Origin: Paenibacillus oralis
GTDB taxonomy: Bacteria; Bacillota; Bacilli; Paenibacillales; Paenibacillaceae
Direction: 5' to 3'
Assembly: GCF_003863965.1 (NCBI RefSeq)
Contig: NZ_RRCN01000001.1
Span: 2,676,527-2,740,526, forward strand
Length of the DNA: 64,000 nt
Position 1 is the first letter of the stretch, and each line of letters starts with the position of its first letter. A model generated the notes under the pieces. That model did no database searches. It saw nothing but the letters and a program-made list of their open reading frames with translations, and was not told where the DNA came from. Below are positions 17,456 to 29,210 of the stretch, piece after piece. Made by a program: the position numbers and the translations under genes.

Positions 17456-17480
17456 AAAAGGACGCCCCCGGCGTCCTTTT
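17456..17480 (-). terminator. Terminator of the SDR gene
   Basis: Perfect 11-bp inverted repeat AAAAGGACGCC with a 3-nt loop (17456-17466, 17470-17480), ending in T on either strand; it starts 2 bp beyond the SDR stop codon. Confidence 0.75.
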
Positions 17481-17482
17481 GT

Positions 17483-18382
17483 CTAAGCCGTTACCATACT
17501 GCCGCCGTTGACGTGCACGGTTTCGCCGGCAACGTAGGAGGAGTCGTCGCTGGCCAGGTACACGTAGGCGGGAGCCAGCTCATACGGTTGGGCGGCGCGG
17601 CGGATGGGGGTGTCCGTTCCGAACGTCGTGACTTCCTCGGCCGAGAAGCTGGAGACGGTAAGCGGCGTCCAAACGGGGCCGGGGGCGACGGCGTTGACGC
17701 GGATGCCGAAATCGATCAGGGAAAGGGCCAGGGAACGGGTGAACGAAACGACCGCACCTTTGGTGGCGGAGTAATCGATTAGCGTTTTGTGCCCCCTGTA
17801 AGCGACGACGGAAGCGGTATTGATAATCGAGCTGCCGCGCCGGAGGTGGGGCAAGGCGGCTTGCACGAGGAAAAAGTACGAAAAAATGTTCGTTTGAAAC
17901 GTCTGATACAGCTGCTCTTCGGAGATGTCGGCGATGCTGTGCTGCGGGTACTGAACACCGTGGTTGTTCACCAGGACATCAAGCCGCCCGAAGTGCCGCA
18001 TCGTCTCCTGGATGACCCGCTCGCAGTTCGCTTTGCGGCGTAAATCGATTTCGATGAGCAGACAGCGTCGCCCCAGCGCTTCAATTCTCCTTTTCGTCTC
18101 CTCTGCGTCGGAGGTTTCCCATAAATAAGGGATGACGAGGTCTGCCCCTTCCTTGGCGAACGCCACCGCCACGGCGCGCCCGATGCCGCTGTCGCCGCCG
18201 GTCACGACGGCTACTTTCCCTCGTAATTTGCCGCTGCCGCGGTATTCGGGATTGTCGAAAATCGGCCGTGGCTGCATTAAGCTTTCCAGACCGGGCTGCC
18301 TTTCCTGATGCTGCGGCGGAAAAGCGATCGGCCGCTCCTCGCAGACCGTTTTTTTGCCGATATACGGATACACGGGATTCAT
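17483..18382 (-). CDS. Short-chain dehydrogenase, stress protein 39/YhxC type
   Basis: A 299-residue SDR. An N-terminal extension of about 50 residues (IAFPPQHQERQPGLES) is typical of the YdaD/YhxC group of general-stress dehydrogenases. The cofactor loop TGGDSGIGR is near residue 60, NNHG near 138, and the catalytic pair Ser and YSATKGA (Tyr-x-x-x-Lys) near 190-210. The C-terminal AGETVHVNGG is standard. Substrate unknown. The ATG is preceded by AGGAAGGGG about 12 nt upstream on the minus strand. Confidence 0.88.
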   Translation of the reverse strand: MNPVYPYIGKKTVCEERPIAFPPQHQERQPGLESLMQPRPIFDNPEYRGSGKLRGKVAVVTGGDSGIGRAVAVAFAKEGADLVIPYLWETSDAEETKRRIEALGRRCLLIEIDLRRKANCERVIQETMRHFGRLDVLVNNHGVQYPQHSIADISEEQLYQTFQTNIFSYFFLVQAALPHLRRGSSIINTASVVAYRGHKTLIDYSATKGAVVSFTRSLALSLIDFGIRVNAVAPGPVWTPLTVSSFSAEEVTTFGTDTPIRRAAQPYELAPAYVYLASDDSSYVAGETVHVNGGSMVTA

Positions 18383-18565
18383 AAACTAACAGGCCCCTTC
18401 CTAAAAACGGTAATTTTGCTTCATCGTATGCAACCGCCCATGGGGATGTGCCCAGACGCCGGCCCGAAGCGCCGGAGTGGCTTTCATTGACTTTTCCTTA
18501 AAATATTGATAGCATCTTTTTTAACCTAGCAGGTTCATCGGAATTTGACGGAATGCTTGGTGTGA

Positions 18566-18682
18566 CGGACCGCCTGGTGCGGCAGAATACTTAGTACGGC
18601 AGAACACTTAGTACGGCAGGACACTTAGTGCGACAGTACACTTGGTGCGCCAGGATACTTGGCGCGACAGGCCGTATGGCCT
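18566..18682. repeat. Short tandem repeat, about 18-bp period
   Basis: About six degenerate copies of ACTTAGTRCGGCAGRAC lie upstream of the FMN reductase gene in an otherwise empty 360-bp spacer. Not coding. Confidence 0.7.
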
Positions 18683-18745
18683 GACAGCGATTCGTATACC
18701 GATTTAGAAAATAATCCATCTTATACATAAAGGAGAGAATCCGAC

Positions 18746-19291
18746 ATGGCCAAAGTTACGATTATTAACGGCAGTCCCACGCCGGGATCCCGGCTGGCGG
18801 CCGTCCTTTCCCTGACGGAGGAACTGCTGGGCAAAGAAGGGTTGGAGGTCCGGCATTTGAATGTCGGCGAGCTGCCGCCGGAAGATTTGATCCATACCAA
18901 ATTCGAAAGCGCGGCGATCGTCAAAGCCAATGCGATGGTGGCCGAGGCGGACGCCGTCATCGTGGCCAGTCCGGTATACCAGGCCTCGTACACGGGAGTG
19001 CTCAAAACCTTCCTCGATCTGATCCCGCAAAAAGGCCTGGCCGGCAAGGTCGTGCTGCCGCTGTTCATCGGAGGCAGTTTGGCTCACCTGCTGACGATCG
19101 ATTACGCTTTAAAGCCGGTATTGTCCGTGCTGGGCGCCCGCTATATCCTGGGCGGCGTGTATACGGTCGATTCGCAAGTGGTCCGTAAAGAAGAGGGCGG
19201 GTTCGATATCGCTGAGGAGTTAAAGCTCCGTCTTGAGGAGAACGTGAAAGAACTGGTGCGGGAAACGAAGCTGCGCCAGCAGTCGTCTTGA
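18746..19291 (+). CDS. NADPH-dependent FMN reductase, SsuE type
   Basis: A 181-residue flavodoxin-like reductase. The FMN-phosphate loop INGSPTPGSR lies at residues 7-16 and ASPVYQASYTGVLKTFLD at about 74-91, as in SsuE, which provides reduced FMN to alkanesulfonate monooxygenase. No ssuD, ssuABC or other two-component flavin monooxygenase gene adjoins it; the acyl-CoA-dehydrogenase-like protein 8 kb away could be a client, but that is only a guess. AAGGAGAG precedes ATG 18746. Confidence 0.82.
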   Translation: MAKVTIINGSPTPGSRLAAVLSLTEELLGKEGLEVRHLNVGELPPEDLIHTKFESAAIVKANAMVAEADAVIVASPVYQASYTGVLKTFLDLIPQKGLAGKVVLPLFIGGSLAHLLTIDYALKPVLSVLGARYILGGVYTVDSQVVRKEEGGFDIAEELKLRLEENVKELVRETKLRQQSS

Positions 19292-19395
19292 CCTTCCGGT
19301 TCATGACCCGAGGCCGCGGCTTTGGCTTTCTTTGGTTGACATCCTCCCCGAATGATTGTTAAAGTTGTAGCATAATCAATCAAAAAATGACACGG

Positions 19396-19471
19396 GGATG
19401 TTACCACTCGGGCATAACCTGAACGCTCCAGTCTGCACCGATCGTGCGGCCGGGGTTGTTCGGGTTTTTTT
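19396..19471 (+). promoter_or_regulatory. RAT-like antiterminator site overlapping a terminator
   Basis: GGATGTTACCACTCGGGC (from 19396) resembles the ribonucleic antiterminator bound by LicT/BglG proteins, though it is a few bases shorter than the standard 29-30 nt. Its 3' end overlaps the left arm (AACCTGAAC, 19416-19424) of a terminator whose right arm is GTTCGGGTT (19458-19466) followed by TTTTTTT. A TTGACA lies at 19336-19341 with a weak -10 (TAAAGT, 19360-19365). LicT binding would keep transcription running into the phospho-beta-glucosidase gene. Confidence 0.65.
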
Positions 19472-19486
19472 ATTACGAAAGGTTAG

Positions 19487-20962
<1,476 letters not shown>

Positions 20963-20991
20963 TCGCACCGGCTTGATGAACATGGAAAATC

Positions 20992-21027
20992 GGAGGTCCC
21001 GGATAACCGGGGCTTCCCTCTTTGTTC
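20992..21027 (+). terminator. Terminator after the phospho-beta-glucosidase gene
   Basis: Eleven-bp stem with two G-U pairs (20992-21002 with 21007-21017) and a 4-nt loop, then CTCTTTGTT. Confidence 0.55.
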
Positions 21028-21041
21028 TGTAAGCGTTGACA
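21028..21041 (+). promoter_or_regulatory. cre site over the licT promoter
   Basis: TGTAAGCGTTGACA fits the CcpA consensus TGWAANCGNTNWCA at every fixed position. Its end forms a -35 TTGACA (21036-21041); a weak -10 (CATTTT) follows after 17 bp. CcpA binding here would repress licT when glucose is present. Confidence 0.65.
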
Positions 21042-21159
21042 ATTCTTGGTTCGGTTTTCATTTTGTCGTGCCGGGGTTTTTTCTGTTTTTGCCGGAGAAA
21101 ATGATATAACGAGAAGGCAGGGAGCCGGCTTAAGCTGGTTATAAAGGACGGGGGGTCAT

Positions 21160-21990
21160 ATGAAAATAGCCAAGGTCATTAACAACAATGTCATCAGCGT
21201 GCTTCAGGAGGACGGGACGGAGCTGGTGGTCATGGGCAGGGGGATCGCTTTTAAAAAGAAGCCCGGCGATAAGGTGGACGAGAGCCGGATCGAGAAGGTG
21301 TTTGCGCTCAAAAACAAGCAGACCTCCGATAATTTCAAGATGCTGCTGCGCGAGGTGCCCATCGAACTGATCGTCATCGTTGAGGAAATTATCGATTATG
21401 CCAAGAAGAACCTCCCCAAGAAGCTGAACGAAAATATCTACGTTTCTTTGACCGATCACGTCAACTTTGCGGTGGAGCGGCATCAGCAGGGACTGGAGAT
21501 CAAAAATGCCCTGCTATGGGAGATCAAACAGCTGTACAAGGAAGAATTCCGCATTGGCCTGAAGACGCTGGAGCGGATCAAGCTTAAGCTGGGCATCGAC
21601 CTTCCGGAGGACGAAGCGGCCTTTATCGCCATCCATATCGTCAATGCGGAGATGAACGAGGAAGTCGGCACCACCATGGACATTACCAAGTTCATGCAGC
21701 AGATCATCAATATCGTCAAATATCATTTCGGGACGGAATTTGAAGAGGATTCGCTGAGCTATTTGCGTTTTATTACGCATCTGAAATTTTTTGCCCAGCG
21801 GGTGCTCAAGGGGACGCACTACAAGGAGAACTATGACAATCTGTTCGATTTGATCAAGGAGAAGCATAGGGAAGCCGCGTTATGCGCCGAGAAAATCAAA
21901 ATGTTCGTGGAAAAAGAGTACAATCACAAATTAACCAACGAGGAAATGCTTTATTTGACGGTGCATATCGAACGGGTCGTAAATCGTTAA
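21160..21990 (+). CDS. licT: LicT-type transcription antiterminator
   Basis: A 276-residue BglG-family protein: an N-terminal RNA-binding (CAT) domain (about residues 1-55) and two PTS regulation domains. The four regulatory His, H100, H159, H207 and H269, fall at exactly the positions known in B. subtilis LicT. In that model HPr activates via PRD2 and the beta-glucoside permease inhibits via PRD1; the dimer then binds RAT RNA. Two RAT/terminator sites flank the gene, before 19523 and before the permease at 22203. GGGGGGT precedes ATG 21160. The gene should also be under CcpA control. Confidence 0.93.
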   Translation: MKIAKVINNNVISVLQEDGTELVVMGRGIAFKKKPGDKVDESRIEKVFALKNKQTSDNFKMLLREVPIELIVIVEEIIDYAKKNLPKKLNENIYVSLTDHVNFAVERHQQGLEIKNALLWEIKQLYKEEFRIGLKTLERIKLKLGIDLPEDEAAFIAIHIVNAEMNEEVGTTMDITKFMQQIINIVKYHFGTEFEEDSLSYLRFITHLKFFAQRVLKGTHYKENYDNLFDLIKEKHREAALCAEKIKMFVEKEYNHKLTNEEMLYLTVHIERVVNR

Positions 21991-22026
21991 TAAAGCGTTG
22001 ACAAAGAGAAGAAAGCGGTATATTAT
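21990..22026 (+). promoter_or_regulatory. Promoter and cre-like site of the beta-glucoside permease gene
   Basis: TTGACA (21998-22003), 17-bp spacer, TATTAT (22021-22026). AAAGCGTTGACA over the -35 fits most of the cre consensus (8 of 10 fixed positions), suggesting catabolite repression. Confidence 0.75.
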
Positions 22027-22058
22027 AGAGCCATCAAAACCATATCAGCATCTTAATG

Positions 22059-24101
<2,043 letters not shown>

Positions 24102-24305
24102 GGGGAAACCCCGGCAACAAGAGTAAGGTTCCGCGCTGTTTTGCGCTGGCCTTGTCCGCTGGTGTTTCTCGCGGATGCCTTGCCTTGCGGGCAGGCTGTT
24201 GCAAGTCGCTCGTCATGCCCCGTCCAACTGCAGGTGTGCCGATTCAAAATTGTATAGTACAATGGGATTAGCTATAGGCAGATACTTAAGGAGGATCGCT
24301 ACATC

Positions 24306-24908
24306 ATGCAGAAGTTGGTTTTTTTTGTGGGCGTCGCCGGAACGGGGAAAACGACGGTGGCCCGCAAGCTGGCGTTTCGCATGCCGGCGGCTTTTTTGGA
24401 CCGCGATACGGTCGGCGGACGTTTCGTCGAAAAAATACTGGAGATGAACGGGCTGGACGTCAACGATCGCGACTCCGATTTTTACAAACATCATCTTCGC
24501 GATCTGGAGTATGACACGACCAAGGACATTTGCATTGAGAATTTGGCTGCGGGCCAAAATGTCTTTATGATTTCCCCGTTCACGGCGGAGCTTAAAAATA
24601 AAGCTTGGATTGATGAGGTGCTTCAGGCGGCGGGTTTAAGCAACCGCGAAGTGGACGTCAAGGTCATTGTCGTTACATTGAAGGATATGGAGACGCAAAG
24701 GGAAAGAATCATCGAGCGGCAAACCGAGCGCGATACGTGGAAGCTGGAGCACTGGGACGACTTCAAGCACCGCGTCCAATTCGTGCCGGAGATCAACTGG
24801 GATATCCCGTCCTCATCGATTTTCGTCTTCGACAACAGCGGCGACCTGACGGAAGAAAAGGTCGAAACCGTGTTCCAATTCCTGCAGGGCGTTGGCGTCG
24901 AAGCCTAG
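24306..24908 (+). CDS. P-loop ATPase/kinase-like protein
   Basis: A 200-residue protein with Walker A GVAGTGKTT at residues 9-17 and a probable LID region rich in Arg (MQTQRERIIERQTERD-like, about 125-142, with an ER(Q)xxRD pattern), resembling the AAA_33/zeta-like small kinases. It ends with a VFDNSGDL strand typical for such kinases. Substrate unknown: it could phosphorylate a small molecule or be a repair nucleotide kinase. AGGAGG precedes ATG 24306 and a terminator follows, so it is a single gene. Confidence 0.75.
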   Translation: MQKLVFFVGVAGTGKTTVARKLAFRMPAAFLDRDTVGGRFVEKILEMNGLDVNDRDSDFYKHHLRDLEYDTTKDICIENLAAGQNVFMISPFTAELKNKAWIDEVLQAAGLSNREVDVKVIVVTLKDMETQRERIIERQTERDTWKLEHWDDFKHRVQFVPEINWDIPSSSIFVFDNSGDLTEEKVETVFQFLQGVGVEA

Positions 24909-24951
24909 AGCCCGGAAGATCCCAAGGAACTCATAACATACTAATAGCAAC

Positions 24952-25000
24952 AACGCCTGTCCGGCGGCTTCCGGCCGTTTTTCGGACAGGCGTTTTTAGT
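24952..25000 (+). terminator. Terminator after the P-loop kinase gene
   Basis: Twelve-bp perfect stem AACGCCTGTCCG (24952-24963 with 24983-24994), a small inner hairpin in the loop, and a TTTTT tail. Confidence 0.85.
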
Positions 25001-25040
25001 TGTCTAGCGTTTTCTGTTGCGTGGGGCGTACGCCGAATTT

Positions 25041-25058
25041 CATTGGAAAAATCCAATG
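25041..25058. repeat. Single family C-like unit
   Basis: CATTGGAAAAATCCAATG, a perfect-armed palindrome similar to the units at 30.2-30.4 kb. It is the only notable sequence in the 330-bp spacer besides the terminator before it. Confidence 0.5.
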
Positions 25059-25239
25059 TGAGCATCAATTACCGCGGCCGATCCAGGATGATGGACAAAC
25101 AAGCCACCAAGGCCGAGGGGAACGGTTACATACGCCGGCGTATCTGTTTTATAATGGAACGGCATAGTGTTGCGGACGTGTTTGGTGAATGAAGTGTTAA
25201 GATCGGGAGAGCATCCGGATGGAAAGGAGGAGATTGGCT

Positions 25240-25986
25240 TTGGACATGAACGCCTATTTGCGTAAAATCGCCTTGCGCCGGGAGGAGGTGCCCTCGTTTG
25301 ATCGGTATCCGTTTCACCTTCCCGCGGTGGCTTCGCTAGATGAGTTGGAGTTCCATCCCAAGGTCACATACATCGTCGGCGAAAACGGGATGGGAAAATC
25401 GACGCTGCTGGAAGCGCTGGCGGTCGCGCTCGGCTTCAATCCGGAGGGCGGGTCGCTGAACTTCAATTTCTCAACGGCGGAGACGCACTCCGAGCTCCAC
25501 CGCTACATCCGTACGGTGCGCGGGGCGGTCCGGCCGCGGGATGGGTTCTTTTTTCGCGCGGAAAGCTATTACAACCTGGCCACGGAAATCGACAACCTCG
25601 ACCGCGAACCGGGCGGGGGCTCTGTAATCGCGTCTTACGGCGGGAGATCGCTGCATATGATGTCGCATGGAGAGTCTTTTTTCGCGGCGTTTATGAACCG
25701 TTTCCGCGGGCGCGGCCTCTACATCATGGACGAGCCCGAAGCGGCGCTGTCGCCGTACCGGCAAATGGCAATGCTGTCACGGATCCACGATCTGGTCCGT
25801 TCGCATTCGCAGTTCATTATTTCCACCCACTCGCCGATTTTAATGGCTTATCCCGACAGTGTGATCTACCAGCTGACGGCGGGCGGCATCCGTAAGGTTA
25901 AGCTCGATGAGACCGACCATTACGTCATTATGAAGGAATTTTTGAACAATAGGGAAGGGATGCTGCGGGAGCTGCTTAAGGATTAA
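25240..25986 (+). CDS. ABC-type AAA ATPase (COG3910 group)
   Basis: About 248 residues, soluble: Walker A GENGMGKST near residue 48, ABC-like signature SHGES near 147 and Walker B LYIMDEPEAALS near 165, with the ISTHSP switch His near 200. This architecture is that of small stand-alone ATPases related to RecF/SMC-type or OLD-family proteins, of unknown role. The start is uncertain: GGAGG at 25226-25230 is 9 nt before TTG 25240 and 15 nt before ATG 25246; ATG 25219 would lie upstream of the site and is less likely. It has no partner gene nearby. Confidence 0.8.
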   Translation: MDMNAYLRKIALRREEVPSFDRYPFHLPAVASLDELEFHPKVTYIVGENGMGKSTLLEALAVALGFNPEGGSLNFNFSTAETHSELHRYIRTVRGAVRPRDGFFFRAESYYNLATEIDNLDREPGGGSVIASYGGRSLHMMSHGESFFAAFMNRFRGRGLYIMDEPEAALSPYRQMAMLSRIHDLVRSHSQFIISTHSPILMAYPDSVIYQLTAGGIRKVKLDETDHYVIMKEFLNNREGMLRELLKD

Positions 25987-26135
25987 GGGCCGGAACTTAA
26001 GGCCAAGGGCTAAGCGTCCCGTGGCTGGTTGCTTAAAGACTAATTAACCTAACTTTTGCAGCGAATTTTTGAGATCGATCAGTTCCTGCAGTTGTTCGTT
26101 TTTCATTGGGAGGAGGACGGCCTGGTGGGATCAAC

Positions 26136-26313
26136 TGCAAAAGTGCATGCTATTTTTCGTGAATCACCATTTTAGAGCGATTGAAATGCAAAAATACATC
26201 TCACGTAGGGGCCATCCGATAAAAAAGTAACTTTTGGCCGGAAATGAACTGCACTTTTACATTTGACCCGCCAGTTTAGAGGAGTTTCGACAAAAACCGC
26301 CTGCACTTTTGCA
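26136..26313. repeat. Four-unit intergenic element, family D
   Basis: Units built on TGCAAAAGTGCA begin at 26136 and 26187; reversed units (TGCACTTTTGCA) at 26250 and 26302. Gaps are 51, 63 and 52 bp. It fills the 400-bp spacer between two convergent genes, where I find no terminator and no other feature. Confidence 0.8.
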
Positions 26314-26385
26314 TTTCGTGGGACTTGCTCCACCTGCTTTTAAGTTGGTTTGCGTTCATCAATTTAAAACGAATGGACGGGACCC

Positions 26386-27283
26386 TTAAAAGGTACTCGC
26401 AAGAATGAAATTGCTGACCGTATCTCTGTATAGTGCAGGCTGTTCCTTATGCGGAGTATGCCCGCAGCCCTTCATAACGATGGTCTCGCCTTGCGCGGCA
26501 TCTTTATATGCCCGAATATGACGCTCGCATGTGACAGGATCGTGCTTACCCAAAATAAGGAGCGACGGAACTGACAACCGGGACAGAAGCGGAACTGCAG
26601 ATTCAAATATCTTCCCTTCTTCCCTTAGTCGGCTGAGGTGGATATCCGTTTTTTCTCCGAATTCGTCCCATTCTTCTTCCGTATACAAAGAATCATCCGT
26701 CAGCGTCTCATAAGGGGAGTAAATGAGCTCTTTCTTTTCGCCCAGATCTTCTCCAAACTGCATGTACCGGTCAAAAAGCTCCCTGGCGGAAAGGTTACTC
26801 GCCGCCAAGTGCAAACATTGTTCCGAACGCTCCGCGTCGCCTAGAGTTTTGAAAATGGACGCTGCTTTCGTCAGCAGGCTTTGCGCGGTCCACGTAAAAT
26901 CGAACGTGGGACATTCAAAAATAACGTTCGCAACAGAGTCCGGATGACCCGCTGCATAGATCAAAGCCAAATAACCGCCGAACGAGTGGCCGATCACTGA
27001 CCATTGTTTGACGCCGAGTTGTTGCCTGAGATTTTCGCAATCGTCAATGAGATCCTTAAGGCCAAAAGGCTCGTCTTCCAAAATCTTTTCGGAACGGCAT
27101 ACCCCCCCGTTGATCGATGGCAATGACAAAGAGTTCTGCCGCAAGCCTCTCCGCCTGATGATAGACGAATTCATAACAACTCTCCCCGGGCCCGCCGTGT
27201 AAAAAAAGTACTGCGGGCGAGTCTTTTTTGCCGAAAATCTCGACATGCAGCTTTTTTCCGCGAACAACGCATGGTTGAATCAT
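26386..27283 (-). pseudogene. Alpha/beta hydrolase (proline iminopeptidase-like), frameshifted at a G7 tract
   Basis: Read together, the two frames give a full alpha/beta hydrolase of about 298 residues: oxyanion motif LHGGPGES near residue 30, a DQRG stretch near 57, the nucleophile elbow GHSFGG near 98, Asp in GKHDP and His in GCGHTPH near the end. The frame is broken at a run of seven G on the coding strand (plus-strand C7 at 27102-27108); six G would join the halves as DQRGVCRSE, matching the family's DQRGxGRS. The start ATG 27283 lies 3 nt beyond the acyl-CoA-dehydrogenase stop, with AAGGAGCG before it. It may be a pseudogene, a phase-variable gene or a sequencing error. Confidence 0.75.
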
Positions 27284-27286
27284 TTT

Positions 27287-28465
27287 TTAGCGCTCCTTCC
27301 CCTCCAGCTTCCCCTCCAGCGCCTCACCCACCAGTATAGCCATGACCGCATCGTCCATCGGCGGGTTGTGCAGGCCGGCACGGACGTCGCGGTAGTAACG
27401 CTCGAGCGGATGGCTTTTCGATAAGCTTGTTCCGCCGACGATGCGCATCGCCAGATCGACGATCCGGATCGCGCCGTTGGTGGCGGTCATTTTGGCGAGC
27501 CCGAGGTCGGACCGCAGCTTCGGCCGCAGCTCGGGATGGCGGTCCCAACGGTCGGCCGCGGCGTACAGCATCTGCCGGGCCGTCCGCTGCTCCAGCTCCA
27601 TCTGGCCGATCAACTGGCGGATATTCGGCAGTTCGGCGATCGGGCCTTTGATGCTGTTCGGGCGGTAGGAGGCGGCAAAGCGCAGAGCAAATTCCCGCGC
27701 GGCCAGGCCGATGCCCATATAGCAGGCCGGAATGTGCAGCAGCCATCCGCCGCCGTCGTCGATCGTTGCACCGCTGGGCTTCAGCAAATGGTTTTCCGGT
27801 ACGAAAACTTGATCGAGTATGATGTCGTGGCTGCCAGTGGCTCGCATGCCCAGGGTATCCCAGGTTTCCTCGATCGTTACGCCGTCTTTCATCATGACGA
27901 GGAACTCTGCGGTTTTACCGGTCGTTTCGCAAAAAGCGGTGATGATGCAGCGGTCGAGCGCGGGCGATAACGTGCTGAAATTTTTCCGCCCGCTCAGCAC
28001 CCAGCCGCCCTGAACCGCTACAGCCGTCGTGGCGGGTCTGCCGCCGCGGCTCGGGCTGCCGGTCGCCGGCTCGCTGGCGAACGCGTTGATCATCACGCCT
28101 TTTTCCACGATGTCCCGGCATAGCTCCGCCCATACCGGTTCGGGCCAGCTGCGGCTTTCCCGCAAGTTCAGCACCTTGCCGACATGCCAGCCGACAGCCA
28201 GCGCCGTGGAACCGTCCGCCATCGCCAGCCGTTCCTGCAGCTGCACCATTTCGTATAATGAAATACCGTCACCGCCAAATGTCTCGGGTACGGTCAGCTT
28301 CATATAGCCAAAATCGCGCAACTCGTCGATGTTCTCATGCGGAAATGTGCCCAGCCGGTCATGCTCCGCGGCCCGCTCCGCAAACTTCGCCGCCAGCGCT
28401 GCAAGCCTGTGCAGGCGATCCCGCTCCTGATCGCTGCGAATATATGGATCATGTTGAATATCCAT
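27287..28465 (-). CDS. Acyl-CoA dehydrogenase-family flavoprotein
   Basis: A 392-residue protein of the acyl-CoA dehydrogenase fold, with N-terminal helical domain, a middle beta domain (INAFASEPATGSPSRGG near 127-143, KNFSTLSPALD near 161) and a C-terminal helical domain (GGTSLSKSHPLERYYRDVRAG near 345-365, quoted in part). The conserved catalytic Glu of fatty-acyl dehydrogenases is not evident, and the RDxRAG...NPPMDDA end resembles the SfnB/DszC-like flavin monooxygenase branch. It forms an operon with an ABM-domain protein upstream and an alpha/beta hydrolase downstream, which suggests oxidative breakdown of a small compound. Substrate unknown. Confidence 0.8.
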   Translation of the reverse strand: MDIQHDPYIRSDQERDRLHRLAALAAKFAERAAEHDRLGTFPHENIDELRDFGYMKLTVPETFGGDGISLYEMVQLQERLAMADGSTALAVGWHVGKVLNLRESRSWPEPVWAELCRDIVEKGVMINAFASEPATGSPSRGGRPATTAVAVQGGWVLSGRKNFSTLSPALDRCIITAFCETTGKTAEFLVMMKDGVTIEETWDTLGMRATGSHDIILDQVFVPENHLLKPSGATIDDGGGWLLHIPACYMGIGLAAREFALRFAASYRPNSIKGPIAELPNIRQLIGQMELEQRTARQMLYAAADRWDRHPELRPKLRSDLGLAKMTATNGAIRIVDLAMRIVGGTSLSKSHPLERYYRDVRAGLHNPPMDDAVMAILVGEALEGKLEGKER

Positions 28466-28491
28466 TGGCGTATCGCCTCCTTTTTTCGGAG

Positions 28492-28794
28492 TTATATGCC
28501 CTTGCCGCCGACAGGGCGGATTTGGATGGATTCCACACCGGCGATCAGCGGCATGGCACGCTGGATGGACGCTTTCGTCGCTTCTTGTTGGAGTGAGGCG
28601 TCATGGGCCTCCTTACTGCTCCATACCTCCGTCACCCACACGGTATCCGGTTCCGTATCGGAGACGTTGACGATATACAACTCACATTCCTGGACCAACT
28701 CGGCTCCGGCGGCGGCTTCCAACAAGATATCGACCAGTTTGTCGCGCTCCCCGGGTTTGGCGGTAAACTTGGCGTACATTCCGTATTTGCTCAC
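28492..28794 (-). CDS. Putative quinol monooxygenase (ABM domain)
   Basis: A 100-residue single-domain protein of the antibiotic-biosynthesis monooxygenase fold (YgiN-like): KYGMYAKFTAKPGERDKLVDIL (quoted in full elsewhere only in part; starts at residue 3) and VTEVWSSKEAHDAS near residue 53 are typical. Such proteins dimerise and oxidise quinol-like compounds without a cofactor or act in stress response. First gene of the three-gene minus-strand operon. The ATG is preceded by AACGGAGGGATTTG on the minus strand. Confidence 0.82.
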   Translation of the reverse strand: MSKYGMYAKFTAKPGERDKLVDILLEAAAGAELVQECELYIVNVSDTEPDTVWVTEVWSSKEAHDASLQQEATKASIQRAMPLIAGVESIQIRPVGGKGI

Positions 28795-28891
28795 GGCAAA
28801 TCCCTCCGTTATCGTTTTGGCTGTAATTCTGGGCTTAATCTAGCAAGCGGTGCTAGGCAATAGGTTGCCGCGAATGATCAGGCTATCCGGT

Positions 28892-28958
28892 GCTAACGGC
28901 TGTCATAGCGCTTATTCGAGCGAAAAAACGGGAAATAAGTTCGCGGGCAACCGTTACA
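28892..28958. repeat. Short family A element (one forward, one reversed unit)
   Basis: A forward unit at 28892 (CTAACGGCTG...TTATT) and a reversed unit at 28933 (AAATAAG...ACCGTTA) 41 bp later. Only the inner pair is present, with a shorter centre. The 415-bp divergent spacer also holds the 26-nt sequence shared with 9414-9439 (at 28995-29020) and, at its right end, the promoter area of the epimerase gene. Confidence 0.7.
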
Positions 28959-29210
28959 ATTATCGTACTTTTATACGCCGCACCTATTCCCGATCAAGCA
29001 CCGATTTCAGTTTTGAGCCATAATTCGGATAGCCTAAATTATCGCTTAAAATTTAATGATTAGCAATGTTTGACAAAGCAGAACCGATGGGTCCGGCGGA
29101 CCATTTTGCGCGGTTGGCGGCTTTGGGCAAATTCAACTCCGAAACCATGGTATAATGACGACAATATATCACGAACTTTGTCATTTTATTTGCGACAGGA
29201 GAGTGGATTC

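Noticed and set aside
19331..19376. TTGACA with CATAAT as a promoter of the first phospho-beta-glucosidase gene
   Set aside because: The spacer would be 29 bp; a weaker TAAAGT at 18 bp is a better, though still poor, -10.
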